Assembly (NCBI RefSeq): GCF_019966515.1
Contig: NZ_JAIMIB010000016.1
Location: 1-64,000, forward strand
DNA length: 64,000 nucleotides
Reading direction: 5' to 3'
Source: Roseovarius aestuarii
GTDB lineage: Bacteria > Pseudomonadota > Alphaproteobacteria > Rhodobacterales > Rhodobacteraceae
Below the pieces are notes generated by a model. It was not told the origin of the DNA, searched no databases, and saw only the letters and a program-made list of their open reading frames with translations. Position numbers and translations under genes: made by a program. This document shows, in pieces, positions 8,706-26,217 of this stretch (its first letter is position 1; every line of letters starts with the position of its first letter).

Positions 8706-10277
8706 TCAGGGCAACATCATGCCGCGCAGGGCAAAGTAGAAAATGCTGGCAAGTACTGCCGACACCGGCACGGTGATGATCCATGCCGACACGATCTTGA
8801 GAAGCGAGGACCGTTTGACCAGTTGCCGCTTCAACGCCTGCTGCAATTCCTTGCGCTGAGCCGCGGAAATCGTCGCCTCCGGGCCCATCTTTTTCAACCG
8901 GTTCAAAATGCGCTTCTTGTCCTCTGGTGGGGCATTCTGAAAGTTTCGCAGTTCCATTTCGACCTTGTTGAAATCGGCTTCTCCCTGGTGACTTTGAATG
9001 ACGTTTTCAACGACACGTCCGAGACGTTGCTCAAGGAACTCTCGTAGGAAACCAACACCGAACACACCGCCCAATGCAACGTGGGTAGAGCTGATCGGTA
9101 ACCCTAACTGGCTGGCAATGATGACGGTGATGGCCGCCGCCAAAGCAATACAGAACGCACGGGATCGGTCCAGCTCGGTTATTTCGGACCCGACCGTGCG
9201 GATCAGCTTGGGTCCGAACAGCGCAAGGCCGATCGATATCCCGATGGCACCGATTGCCATGACCCAGAGCGGGATGGAAACCTTGGCCCCGCCGCTGCCT
9301 TCCGTCAGAACATCGACAATCCCCGCCAGTGGCCCGACCGCGTTGGCGACATCGTTGGCACCATGGGCAAAGCTGAGAAGTGCAGCGGAAAAAATCAGAG
9401 GGATTGTGAATAGGCGGTTCACCCCATCACGGTCGGGCGTCAGAAGCGGCGCCTTTTTCGCGATCACCGGTTTGACCAGAAAATAGACGATGAGACCCGC
9501 GATCAATCCAAGTAGCAGCGCCACCGGAAAGGAAATCTTCATAAGATGCTTGATGCCTTTCAAGGCAATGTAGGTCGTAAAGGCCCAACCCATCACACCG
9601 ATCATAATGGGCACGACCTTCTTGGCGCATTCGATCGGATTAGGTTTGAAAAAAACCGATTTCTTGAGTGCATAGAGAAAAAGAGCTGCGATCATTCCGC
9701 CTACGACGGGGGACACCACCCAGGATGATGCGATCTTGGCCATCGCATCCCAGTTGACGATGTCCCAGCCCCGGGCAGCAATGCCAGCGCCCATCACACC
9801 ACCAACGATGGCGTGGGTCGTAGAAACCGGCGCGCCAAGCCATGTCGCCAGATTCAGCCAGATGGCCGCTCCCAAAAGCGCGCCCATCATAACCCAGACA
9901 AATACATCCGGGTTGTTGATATCGGCCGGGTCGATAATGCCTTTCTTGACGGTCGAAACCACGTCGCCACCCGCGATAATGGCCCCTGCGGCCTCAAATA
10001 CTGCAGCGATCAGGATGGCCATGGTCAAGGTCATGGCAAGCGATCCAACTGCCGGGCCAACATTGTTGGCAACATCGTTTGCGCCGATATTCATCGCCAT
10101 ATAGGCCCCGATGACGGCGGCCGATATCAGCATGTAGGATTGCTCCAAATGCGCAAATTGTGTTCCGGTAAAAATGATAACCGCTACGATAAAGAGTATC
10201 GCTGTACCAAGCCTACCGACTTCGTCACGGCTGATACCTGCCGCGCGTTCAACGGTATTGTACTCCTTTAATTGCAT
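8706..10277 (-). CDS. PiT-family inorganic phosphate transporter
   Basis: PiT permeases carry metal-phosphate or Na/H-coupled phosphate across the inner membrane. The start at 10277 was chosen because GGGAGGGGAAG precedes it directly, giving 523 residues. Both internal repeats carry the family signature GANDVAN (first GANDVANNVGP at about residue 65, second GANDVANAVGP at about residue 300), with about eleven hydrophobic segments. A charged cytoplasmic region near residues 405-465 is longer than in the simplest PiT proteins. It heads the PiT-Na/Pi pair and has an Fnr-type promoter just upstream. Confidence 0.9.
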   Translation of the reverse strand: MQLKEYNTVERAAGISRDEVGRLGTAILFIVAVIIFTGTQFAHLEQSYMLISAAVIGAYMAMNIGANDVANNVGPAVGSLAMTLTMAILIAAVFEAAGAIIAGGDVVSTVKKGIIDPADINNPDVFVWVMMGALLGAAIWLNLATWLGAPVSTTHAIVGGVMGAGIAARGWDIVNWDAMAKIASSWVVSPVVGGMIAALFLYALKKSVFFKPNPIECAKKVVPIMIGVMGWAFTTYIALKGIKHLMKISFPVALLLGLIAGLIVYFLVKPVIAKKAPLLTPDRDGVNRLFTIPLIFSAALLSFAHGANDVANAVGPLAGIVDVLTEGSGGAKVSIPLWVMAIGAIGISIGLALFGPKLIRTVGSEITELDRSRAFCIALAAAITVIIASQLGLPISSTHVALGGVFGVGFLREFLEQRLGRVVENVIQSHQGEADFNKVEMELRNFQNAPPEDKKRILNRLKKMGPEATISAAQRKELQQALKRQLVKRSSLLKIVSAWIITVPVSAVLASIFYFALRGMMLP

Positions 10278-10331
10278 CTTCCCCTCCCGCAGAAAAAGAG
10301 CGCGATACCCGACCGCGCCCACGAACCTGCA

Positions 10332-10373
10332 ATTTTAGAGGAAGCAGAACCGGCTTGCGTTGATACGCATCAT
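10332..10373 (-). promoter_or_regulatory. Class II Fnr-type promoter of the phosphate transporter operon
   Basis: The box TTGATACGCATCAT (10360-10373) matches TTGAT-N4-ATCAA at 9 of 10 positions. After exactly 22 bases the -10 hexamer TAAAAT follows (10337-10332, minus strand). The predicted start is at 10325 and the box centre at -41.5, the same geometry as at the flavodoxin gene. Confidence 0.65.
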
Positions 10374-10526
10374 TGCATTGCGATTTTATGTCGCAAATCG
10401 CACGGATAAGCTGAATTGGGTGCACGATCCGGACGCCTGCTAACAGACACATTGGTACCTTCTGGCTCCAATCTATTTGGTTAGAAACCGGCTTTGGTTG
10501 TGCGCCCACCTTGAATAAGGCTTGGT

Positions 10527-11696
10527 TTATTGCTTCTTCGCGGATGCTGTTTTTCGCAAAGCAAGCAGCGTACCAGAAGGGCCAAGCAATTCGAAAACCA
10601 CGGTGGTGCCGATGGTGACCGCTAGTATGGTCTCGGCATAGCTCGGAAATTTCTCAGCCGCAATAAGGGCGATGCCCACTGCAACGCCCGCCTGAGGCAG
10701 CAAGGCGACACCAAACCAGGGGCGATGCTCAGGTGGCGCCCCGCCGATGATGGCCCCAACCCATCCTCCGACGATACGCGAGACTGTTCGCAGAACGACA
10801 TAGCCCAGTCCAAGCAACCCGACTTCGCCAAGCGCGCTAACGTCAAGCGATGCGCCGGCAAGGATGAAGAACAGCATCATGAACGGCCATTGAATATGTT
10901 CAATCTCGTGAGGGGCACGGGAGTGATGCCGCGCAAAGTTCACGATCACTGCGCCTGCAGTCATGCCAGCGATCAGGAAAGAGACGTCCAGCCACAATGC
11001 CAGGCCAGCACACATGAACACAACTCCGAGTGCTTCGGTTTGAAGCGGCTCACCCTTTGCCAATCGACCGGTCAGGTAGGCACCGGGCCAGCCAAGCGCC
11101 ACGCCAAGTGCCAGTGCGCCGCCGATCTCCCACGCGGCGTCGAACACCGCCCCGTTCGACGCCTCACCGTTCAGCATCCCGACGACTATCAGAACCATAG
11201 AAAATGCCAGTACACCCCAGGCGTCGTCGATTGCAACAATACCTGTCAGCGTTTTAGGGAAGGCTCCTTTGGCTTTGGTTTGACGGATCACATCCTGCGT
11301 CGCCGCGGGATCGGTCGCCGTGGCAACAGCACCCAGAAGAAGGGCAAGTCCTAGATCGACCCCAATAGCCCAGAGCCCGACACCAACGACCGCAATCGTC
11401 ACAATCACCACCGACAGTGAAATCGCCATGATCGTCACCCCATGCTTGCGCAAGTTCTTCAGCGATAGCGAATTACCAAGCAGGAAAGCGACCATGGTCA
11501 GGGCGGCGATGGTCAGGAACTCGTACCAATAAGCCGTCTCCATTGGCAGCAGGTCCAGGCCAGAACCACCAACCGCGACGCCGCAGAAAAGCAAAAGCGT
11601 GACACGGGGCAACCGCGTGCGACGCCCGAACTGATCTGCAAACAGTCCCAACAAGAAGAGTGCGCCCAGAATCAGAAATATAAGATACAATTCCAT
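10527..11696 (-). CDS. Cation:proton antiporter (CPA2/KefB-like)
   Basis: The 389-residue membrane protein has about 12 hydrophobic segments and the fold signature of monovalent cation/proton antiporters, including the ATATDPAATQDV segment (residues about 125-136), with the acidic TDP residues expected at the ion site, and DDAWGVLAFS around residues 156-165. No RCK/TrkA domain is attached, so it is the short form. It exchanges Na+ or K+ for H+ at the inner membrane. It runs in the same direction as the phosphate transporters, with a 249-base gap containing the Fnr-type promoter of the next operon. Confidence 0.85.
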   Translation of the reverse strand: MELYLIFLILGALFLLGLFADQFGRRTRLPRVTLLLFCGVAVGGSGLDLLPMETAYWYEFLTIAALTMVAFLLGNSLSLKNLRKHGVTIMAISLSVVIVTIAVVGVGLWAIGVDLGLALLLGAVATATDPAATQDVIRQTKAKGAFPKTLTGIVAIDDAWGVLAFSMVLIVVGMLNGEASNGAVFDAAWEIGGALALGVALGWPGAYLTGRLAKGEPLQTEALGVVFMCAGLALWLDVSFLIAGMTAGAVIVNFARHHSRAPHEIEHIQWPFMMLFFILAGASLDVSALGEVGLLGLGYVVLRTVSRIVGGWVGAIIGGAPPEHRPWFGVALLPQAGVAVGIALIAAEKFPSYAETILAVTIGTTVVFELLGPSGTLLALRKTASAKKQ

Positions 11697-12295
11697 ACCA
11701 TACCCTAGCCGAACGTCAGGCGGCCGCTTTGCTCCAGGTCAGCTCTTCAGACGAGTGGCCGGTAAAAAAAAGCCCCTACTGTAGGAAATGTCTTGCAGCG
11801 GCCGCGTCGAGTTTTTTTGAAACAGACCGCAACGAACCGGTAGCATGCACCCCTCTGATCGGGATAGAGTTGAACGAGCGCTGCGAGGACATCGCTTCGT
11901 TGCCGCAACTATGTCGCTGCAAGCCCGACAGTTTTCTGCATAAGCACTAGTCGCGGTCTACAAGTCTGGTTTGTACGCGCCTCGATGGTTAGTCCTGGCC
12001 GCAGCGAAAGGGCGGGTTGGATTTCACCGGTTCTGCCCTTTCGAATGCCCGCAAACGGGAAATCCGCTGCATTGCCGAAATTCCGCCGCGGCGGGCGTGA
12101 ACAGTTTTTGCGTTAGTAATAGCTGCGCGGGCAAAAGGCGGCTAAGTCCGCATTTCAGACATGAGCGCAGACGGGCCACGCTGACCAATTCGAGCCAGTC
12201 AACGTTTCAATCCGGCAATGAGCGTGGATTTGCCCGGGAAAATTGGACGTTTCGTGATTTTGCCCTTCACATCCGGTTCATTTCGGCCTATTGGC
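11697..12295. other. Long non-coding stretch upstream of the rplJ leader
   Basis: About 600 bases hold no supported gene. The frame 11971-12522 is open and in frame with rplJ, but its translation is arginine/serine-rich without motifs. The DNA holds short G+C-rich inverted segments (for example GGCGGCTAAGTCCGC near 12137) that look like degraded intergenic repeat material. The promoter of rplJL-rpoBC should be here but could not be pinned down. Confidence 0.45.
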
Positions 12296-12522
12296 ACCCC
12301 CGATGGATCGTCGCGTTCGCGTGGCGATCTGTTGATTCGTCCAAGACGGTGGGTGGGGTTCGCCTCTTAATCTCCTGCCTGAGACGGGAAAGAAACATAA
12401 TTGGCCGTGGGATGACCTCGGGTGATTTGGTGCTGCCCCGTAATTCGGACTTAAACGCCGGAACTTTGGTTTCGGTAAATCTGAGCCGGGGGGCGCAAGC
12501 CTTCCAATACTGGAGTGAAACT
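12296..12522 (+). promoter_or_regulatory. rplJ mRNA leader, probable L10 autoregulation region
   Basis: The 5' leader of rplJ contains a G-rich run followed by TAATCTCCTGCCTGAGACGGG (central part near 12370-12390), which resembles the L10(L12)4-binding leader seen ahead of rplJ in other alphaproteobacteria. This is recalled similarity plus position; no covariance model was run. Confidence 0.45.
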
Positions 12523-13041
12523 GTGGATAGAGCCCAGAAAGAGAAAGTGGTCGAGGAACTCGGCCAGATCTTCGAAAGCTCTGGCGTCGTAGTGGTTGCC
12601 CACTACACGGGTCTTACAGTTGCAGAGATGCAGGATCTTCGTGCTCGCGCCCGCGACGCCGAAGCCTCCGTTCGCGTCGCTAAGAACAGGCTCGCCAAAA
12701 TCGCCCTTGACGGAAAGCCATGCGCAAGCATCGCCGACTATCTGACGGGTATGACCGTTCTGACCTTCTCGGAAGATCCTGTGGCAGCTGCCAAGGTCGC
12801 CGAGGGCTTTGCCAAGGATAACAAGAAGTTTGAGATCCTTGGCGGGGCAATGGGTGAGACCGCTCTGGACCGTGCCGGTGTTGAAGCCACCTCGAAACTG
12901 CCGTCGCGCGACGAACTGATCGCGACCATCGCCGGCATGATCGGGGCACCTGCTTCGAACATCGCGGGGGCCATTGGTGCACCTGCTTCTAACATCGCGA
13001 GCATCCTTTCGACGATCGAAGAACGGGCGGAAGCCGCCTGA
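12523..13041 (+). CDS. rplJ: 50S ribosomal protein L10
   Basis: L10 anchors the L7/L12 dimers to the ribosomal stalk and represses its own mRNA. The 172-residue product starts at GTG 12523, the only start giving the usual N-terminus ([12 protein letters not shown]), with a GGAG site 7 bases upstream. The N-terminal rRNA-binding domain is followed by the long C-terminal helix that holds L7/L12. Near the C-terminus an 11-residue unit [22 protein letters not shown] is repeated in tandem, extending the helix-binding region. rplL follows after 70 bases. Confidence 0.97.
   Translation: MDRAQKEKVVEELGQIFESSGVVVVAHYTGLTVAEMQDLRARARDAEASVRVAKNRLAKIALDGKPCASIADYLTGMTVLTFSEDPVAAAKVAEGFAKDNKKFEILGGAMGETALDRAGVEATSKLPSRDELIATIAGMIGAPASNIAGAIGAPASNIASILSTIEERAEAA
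12943..12999 (+). repeat. Tandem 33-base repeat inside rplJ
   Basis: Two copies of a near-identical 24-base core (starting at 12943 and 12976, differing at two positions) lie 33 bases apart and encode the GAPASNIA repeat of L10. The spacing is a multiple of three, so the frame is kept. Confidence 0.8.
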
Positions 13042-13111
13042 AGCAACTTGTAACATTCGCGTAGGGTTGATTTCCCGACGTTGGAACACATCTAAACGGA
13101 AAGAGTCTAAA

Positions 13112-13489
13112 ATGGCTGATCTGAAAAAACTGGCAGAAGAGATCGTTGGTCTGACGCTTCTCGAAGCACAAGAACTGAAAACTATTCTGAAAGACGAGTA
13201 CGGCATCGAGCCCGCAGCTGGCGGCGCAGTGATGATGGCTGGTCCTGCAGATGCTGGTGGCGAAGCTGCTGCTGAGCAAACCGAATTTGACGTTATCCTG
13301 AAATCGGCCGGTGCGTCGAAAATCAACGTCATCAAAGAGGTTCGCGCCATCACCGGCCTGGGCCTGAAAGAAGCAAAAGACCTGGTCGAAGCTGGCGGCA
13401 AAGCTGTCAAAGAGCAGATCTCGAAAGACGAAGCAGAAGAGATCAAAGGCAAGCTGGAAGCAGCAGGTGCCGAAGTCGAACTGAAGTAA
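13112..13489 (+). CDS. rplL: 50S ribosomal protein L7/L12
   Basis: L7/L12 forms the flexible stalk that recruits and stimulates translation GTPases. The 125-residue product has the three expected parts: an N-terminal dimerisation helix (residues 1-33), an alanine-rich hinge (about residues 38-55) and the C-terminal domain with [24 protein letters not shown], the factor-binding helix. Codon use is strongly biased to favoured codons, as expected of a very highly expressed gene. Two RNA stems follow before rpoB. Confidence 0.98.
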   Translation: MADLKKLAEEIVGLTLLEAQELKTILKDEYGIEPAAGGAVMMAGPADAGGEAAAEQTEFDVILKSAGASKINVIKEVRAITGLGLKEAKDLVEAGGKAVKEQISKDEAEEIKGKLEAAGAEVELK

Positions 13490-13519
13490 GTCTTGCCGGG
13501 GCAACCCGGATGAAAATTT

Positions 13520-13603
13520 GGCTGGGTCCGGCAACTTCCGGGCCCAGCCGAACCTGTCTTAGAAAGGGCTTTGCGGTAAGCATCGCCCAGAGTCTTTTCT
13601 AAG
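13520..13603 (+). promoter_or_regulatory. Attenuator-like hairpin and long processing stem between rplL and rpoB
   Basis: The stem GGCTGGGTCCGG / CCGGGCCCAGCC (13520-13549) has no T-tract, so it should act as a partial terminator at most. A second stem pairs CTTAGAAA (13558-13565) with TTTCTAAG (13596-13603), with GGGC/GCCC inside it. Its position matches the attenuator and RNase III cleavage site known between rplL and rpoB in Escherichia coli; the function here is inferred. Confidence 0.55.
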
Positions 13604-13736
13604 ATGTGGTTCGCGATCGGGAGGCTTGTGGTGGGACATGAGCCGGGAATTGACCGTAACCCATCGTCTCGAAAGGACGCGGTGCAGGAGCCCGACTGCA
13701 TGCGCGACCGGTGAGAAATGAAAGGTGACATCGACC

Positions 13737-17873
<4,137 letters not shown>

Positions 17874-17925
17874 CGGTGGGGCTAGCCCCACCTCCCTTCC
17901 AACGCCCGAATTCAAGGATTTGAAA

Positions 17926-22173
<4,248 letters not shown>

Positions 22174-22198
22174 CCTCGCGCTTTAGCCAACTTGATCA

Positions 22199-22230
22199 AG
22201 CCCCGTTGGAACCAACGGGGCTTTTTCTTT
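22199..22230 (+). terminator. Rho-independent terminator after rpoC
   Basis: The stem AGCCCCGTTGG / CCAACGGGGCT with a two-base loop is followed by TTTTCTTT. This is the end of the rplJL-rpoBC transcript. Confidence 0.92.
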
Positions 22231-22371
22231 GGCAGCCCAGTAACGGCTCAGACGTGTGACGAGATACGATCAATGACCGTAGCTAATCCCTTGAGCGTTT
22301 TGTTATCTTCGTCGCGCACGGATTGCGATATTGCGCTTTTGACTAGCGGATCAGGGGTGAGTCGCGCGATC

Positions 22372-23313
22372 CTAAGATCGTGGGCTTGCAGCGCGGCGCA
22401 GACGGTCGTTGATTGCCCTTCCTAACCCGTGATTGGGAATGGGTGATACGGCGATGGTTTCGGCTCCCATCGCATCCAGAGAATGTAAGTGTCGAAACAG
22501 GTTTGCGGTCGCTTCGGTCAGGTCGCCGGCGGGTGACAGGTTCAGGTCGGCATCGACAGGCCCGAACCCCAGCAAAACCTCGCCGGTGCGCTTTTCCGTG
22601 GCTTCCAGTCGGACCTGTGCATTGGGCGCGTAATGAGAGGCAAGCTGACCCGGTGCTGTTAGCGGGTCGCAATTGCCACGCGTGTCTAAAGTGTCATGCA
22701 AAGCGGCCTCGATCGCTTCAACGGGCAGGCCGCCTGGGCGCAGCAGCGTTGGCGTGCCTGCGAGGCCAAGAATGGTGGACTCAACCCCAACCTCGCAGGC
22801 GCCGCCATCCAGCACGGCGGCGATCTTGCCGTTAAGCCCGGCTAACACATGATCTGCCGTCGTGGGGCTGATCCGGCCTGACGGGTTAGCAGATGGCGCA
22901 GCCACCGGGCCACCAAACGTGGCCAGCAGATTTTGTGCCACCGGGTGCGCCGGTACACGAATTGCCAGGGTGGGCAGATCGGCGGTGACCAGTGGTGACA
23001 GGCCAGTGCCGGGTTTCAGCGGCAACACCAGTGTCATCGGGCCCGGCCAGAACGCTTGCGCAAGGATATCCGCCTGATCCGGCCATTCGACAAATTCGCG
23101 CGCGGCAGAGATTGAATTTACATGTACAATCAATGGGTTGAATCGCGGTCGCGCCTTGGCTTCAAAGATACGTGCCACTGCCATATCGTTACGTGCGTCG
23201 CCCCCAAGCCCGTAAACTGTCTCGGTCGGGAAGGCGACAAGCCCGCCGTCGCGCAGAGCCGATGCGGCGGCGTCATATCCGTCTGCATCTGGCGAAAATA
23301 CTCTGGTTTGCAT
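22372..23313 (-). CDS. L-threonylcarbamoyladenylate synthase (Sua5/TsaC)
   Basis: This enzyme makes threonylcarbamoyl-AMP from threonine, bicarbonate and ATP for the universal t6A37 modification of ANN-reading tRNAs. The product is about 313 residues. The YrdC domain (residues 5-190) shows the FPTETVYGLGGDA substrate motif and KARPRFNPLIVHV. A C-terminal Sua5 domain (residues 210-313) makes it the long Sua5 form rather than the short TsaC. The start at 23313 was preferred over 23325, but neither has a strong ribosome binding site. It faces away from the acyl-CoA dehydrogenase gene. Confidence 0.93.
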   Translation of the reverse strand: MQTRVFSPDADGYDAAASALRDGGLVAFPTETVYGLGGDARNDMAVARIFEAKARPRFNPLIVHVNSISAAREFVEWPDQADILAQAFWPGPMTLVLPLKPGTGLSPLVTADLPTLAIRVPAHPVAQNLLATFGGPVAAPSANPSGRISPTTADHVLAGLNGKIAAVLDGGACEVGVESTILGLAGTPTLLRPGGLPVEAIEAALHDTLDTRGNCDPLTAPGQLASHYAPNAQVRLEATEKRTGEVLLGFGPVDADLNLSPAGDLTEATANLFRHLHSLDAMGAETIAVSPIPNHGLGRAINDRLRRAASPRS

Positions 23314-23448
23314 GTCAGGCCCCATTTTCTGACGCGGCGTTTTGGTTGATGGTCCCGGGCGATCGGATAGGCTAGATCGCGGATGGAATGCATATAGGCT
23401 GCGACGGGCGATGCCAAGCCGCCCCGCATGTCAGATCAGGAGTTACTC

Positions 23449-25167
23449 ATGCCGTATCGCGCGCCGGTTGAGGAATACAGGTTTTTGTTCGATCACGTGG
23501 TCCGGATGGATCAGGTCAGCGGTACCGACCGCTTTGCCGAGGCGACCCCGGATATGACCAGTGCGATCCTGTCTGAGGCCGGGCGTATGTGTGAAGAGGT
23601 GCTCTATCCATTGCAGCGTAACGGTGATCTGCATCCCGCCAGGCTGGAAAACGGCGTTGTTCGGACCAGTCCGGGTTTTACCGACGGGTACAGGGCCATT
23701 GCCGATGGCGGCTGGGTGTCGATCAGTGCCGACCCCGAACATGGCGGCATGGGTCTGCCGATGGCCGTCACGACTGCGGTCAATGAGATGATGGCGGCGG
23801 CATGCCTTAGCCTGCAGCTGAACCCGCTGATGACCCAGGGCCAGATCGAAGCGCTGGAACATCACGCCAGCGATGAGATCAAGGCGCTGTATCTGCCCAA
23901 ACTGGTAAGTGGCGAATGGTCGGGCACGATGAACCTGACAGAGGCACAGGCGGGCAGCGATGTCGGTGCCTTGCGGAGTAAGGCGGAACCTAATGGCGAT
24001 GGCACCTATGCCGTGACTGGTCAGAAAATCTATATAAGCTGGGGCGACAACGATTTTACCGGGAACGTCTGTCACCTGGTTCTGGCGCGGCTGCCGGACG
24101 GGGTGGAGGGGACCAAGGGGATCAGCCTTTTTCTGGTGCCGAAATACATTCCCGATACCGAGGGCAACCCAGGCGTGGCCAACAGCCTGAATGTGGTCAG
24201 CCTTGAACACAAGCTGGGCTTGCATGGCAGCCCGACAGCGGTGATGCAGTTCGATGGCGCAACCGGTTGGCTGATTGGCCATGAACATGACGGGATGCGA
24301 GCGATGTTCACGATGATGAACAATGCCCGCCTTGGCGTGGGCGGGCAGGGGATCGGTGCGGCGGAGGGCGCCTATCAGCACGCACTGGCCTATGCGCTGG
24401 AGCGCAAACAGGGCCGCGGTCCGGTTGAGGGCGGCACTGGCACCATCGCTGACCACGCCGATGTGCGGCGGATGCTGACCACCATGAAGGCCGACATATT
24501 CGCGGCCCGGTCAATCGCGCTGGCCTGCGCCGTGGCCATCGACATGCAGAATGCGACCGGCGGCGATGACTGGGCGGCGCGGGCAGCTTTTTTGACACCG
24601 ATTGCCAAGGCGTTTGGCACCGAGACCGGGATCGAGGTCAGCAACATGGGCATTCAGGTGCATGGCGGCATGGGGTTCATCGAAGAAACCGGTGCCGCGC
24701 AATATAACCGCGATGTACGTGTCACCGCGATCTATGAGGGGACCAATGGCATTCAGTCTATGGACCTTGTGGCGCGCAAGCTGATGGATGGGGGCGAGGC
24801 GGCAAACGCGCTGCTGGATGAAATCGAAGCTCAGGCCGAAACAGCGCGCCATGATTTTCCTGAGCTGGCCGAGCCGGTCTGGCAGGCGTCCGAGACCCTG
24901 CGCGAAGCGGTGGAATGGATGCTGGAACAATCGGATATGAACCAGCGTTTTGCCGGATCGGTGCCGTTCCTCAAGGCGTTTGCCCGTGTCCTGGGCGGGC
25001 ATTTTCACCTGTCCGCCGCGATTGCTGAAAAGGGCAGCGGCCCGCACAGCAAATTGGCGCGATTCTACATCGAACGCCTCTTGCCGGAGCACATGGGTCT
25101 TCTGGCGCACGCCACGGCGGGTGCCGAAGATCTCTATGCACTCAGCGTCGAAGATCTGGGCGCATGA
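23449..25167 (+). CDS. Acyl-CoA dehydrogenase, DmdC/long C-terminal-domain type
   Basis: The 572-residue flavoenzyme oxidises acyl-CoA thioesters to 2-enoyl-CoAs. The start at 23449 has CAGGAG 7 bases upstream. The N-terminal helical domain is followed by the FAD-binding beta domain (MNLTEAQAGSDVGA, about residues 163-176) and the C-terminal helical domain with GGMGFIEETGAAQYNRDVRVTAIYEGTNGIQ split over about residues 405-436. An extra C-terminal region of about 120 residues marks the acyl-CoA dehydrogenase group that includes 3-methylmercaptopropionyl-CoA dehydrogenase (DmdC) of roseobacters. Which acyl-CoA it uses cannot be told from sequence. Its stop overlaps the start of the next gene. 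Confidence 0.9.
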   Translation: MPYRAPVEEYRFLFDHVVRMDQVSGTDRFAEATPDMTSAILSEAGRMCEEVLYPLQRNGDLHPARLENGVVRTSPGFTDGYRAIADGGWVSISADPEHGGMGLPMAVTTAVNEMMAAACLSLQLNPLMTQGQIEALEHHASDEIKALYLPKLVSGEWSGTMNLTEAQAGSDVGALRSKAEPNGDGTYAVTGQKIYISWGDNDFTGNVCHLVLARLPDGVEGTKGISLFLVPKYIPDTEGNPGVANSLNVVSLEHKLGLHGSPTAVMQFDGATGWLIGHEHDGMRAMFTMMNNARLGVGGQGIGAAEGAYQHALAYALERKQGRGPVEGGTGTIADHADVRRMLTTMKADIFAARSIALACAVAIDMQNATGGDDWAARAAFLTPIAKAFGTETGIEVSNMGIQVHGGMGFIEETGAAQYNRDVRVTAIYEGTNGIQSMDLVARKLMDGGEAANALLDEIEAQAETARHDFPELAEPVWQASETLREAVEWMLEQSDMNQRFAGSVPFLKAFARVLGGHFHLSAAIAEKGSGPHSKLARFYIERLLPEHMGLLAHATAGAEDLYALSVEDLGA

Positions 25168-26210
25168 TGGACGGAGCGGGCTGTACCATACGCTATCCGT
25201 GGGAGGAGCCGCCCGAACACGGTCAGGCGACCCAAGTGGCCAAGGGCGTGCTGTGGATTCGTCTGCCCCTGCCGATGGCGCTCGATCATGTGAATATCTA
25301 TGCACTGGACGAGGGTGATAGCTGGACCATCGTTGATACCGGCATTCATTCACGTCGGTCGGTGGCGTTGTGGGAAAGCGTTCTGAGCGGGCCACTGGCA
25401 AGTAAGCCGGTGGGCCGGGTGATCCTGACCCACCATCATCCTGATCACATTGGCATGGCCGGATGGCTGATGGACCGGTTCGGCGCCGGGCTGACCGCGA
25501 CGCGAACAAGCTGGCTGATGGCGCGCATGCTGATCCTTGACGAAGAAGAACGGCCAACCGCGCAGGCGTTGAAGCTTTGGCGCGCGGCGGGGATGGACGA
25601 GGCGATTTACGATGAACGCAAGAACGCCCGCCCCTTCAATTTCGCTGATACCTGCCACCCGCTGCCGGTGGGTTATACCCGTGTCAAAGATGGCGATGTG
25701 CTGCGCGCCGCAGGGCGTGACTGGGACGTGCGTACCGGCAACGGCCATGCGCCCGAACATCTGACATTGTGGAGCCGTGACGACAATCTAGTGCTGGCGG
25801 GGGATCAGATACTGCCCTCGATCAGCCCCAATATCGGCGTCTATCCGACCGAGCCTGAGGCCGATCCGCTGAGTGACTGGCTGGCGTCATGCACGTATTT
25901 CGCGACGCTTGCACGTGAGGATCATCTGGTGTTGGGCGGGCACAAGCTACCCTTCACCGGCCTGCCCATGCGGATGCGGCAACTGGCCGAAAACCATCAT
26001 GGCGCACTCTTGCGTCTGCGCGACCATTTGCGCACCCCACGCACCGCTGGTGAATGCTTTGCGCCGCTTTTCAAACGCAAAATTGATCATGGCACCTATG
26101 GGTTGGCTCTTGTCGAAGCGGTTGCGCATCTCAATCATCTGCATCAGGCTGGAGACGTGATCCGCACCACTCGTGAAGATGGGGCGTGGCTTTGGCAGAT
26201 GAAGGAATGA
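25164..26210 (+). CDS. Metallo-beta-lactamase-fold hydrolase
   Basis: The 348-residue protein has the metallo-beta-lactamase metal motif THHHPDHIGM (about residues 83-92), with further ligands at the later NGHAPEHL and GGHKLPF histidines, and a C-terminal winged-helix-like segment (about residues 270-340) of the LACTB2 type. Its ATG overlaps the stop of the acyl-CoA dehydrogenase by four bases, so they are translationally coupled. A thioesterase-like role on the acyl-CoA product is an inference from that coupling; the family also includes glyoxalase II and RNA-processing members. Confidence 0.82.
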   Translation: MMDGAGCTIRYPWEEPPEHGQATQVAKGVLWIRLPLPMALDHVNIYALDEGDSWTIVDTGIHSRRSVALWESVLSGPLASKPVGRVILTHHHPDHIGMAGWLMDRFGAGLTATRTSWLMARMLILDEEERPTAQALKLWRAAGMDEAIYDERKNARPFNFADTCHPLPVGYTRVKDGDVLRAAGRDWDVRTGNGHAPEHLTLWSRDDNLVLAGDQILPSISPNIGVYPTEPEADPLSDWLASCTYFATLAREDHLVLGGHKLPFTGLPMRMRQLAENHHGALLRLRDHLRTPRTAGECFAPLFKRKIDHGTYGLALVEAVAHLNHLHQAGDVIRTTREDGAWLWQMKE

Positions 26211-26217
26211 ACCCATA

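Noticed and set aside
11971-12522. An in-frame extension of rplJ by 184 codons
   Set aside because: L10 has a normal length from the GTG at 12523, with a ribosome binding site. The extension has no domain and lies where an mRNA leader is expected.
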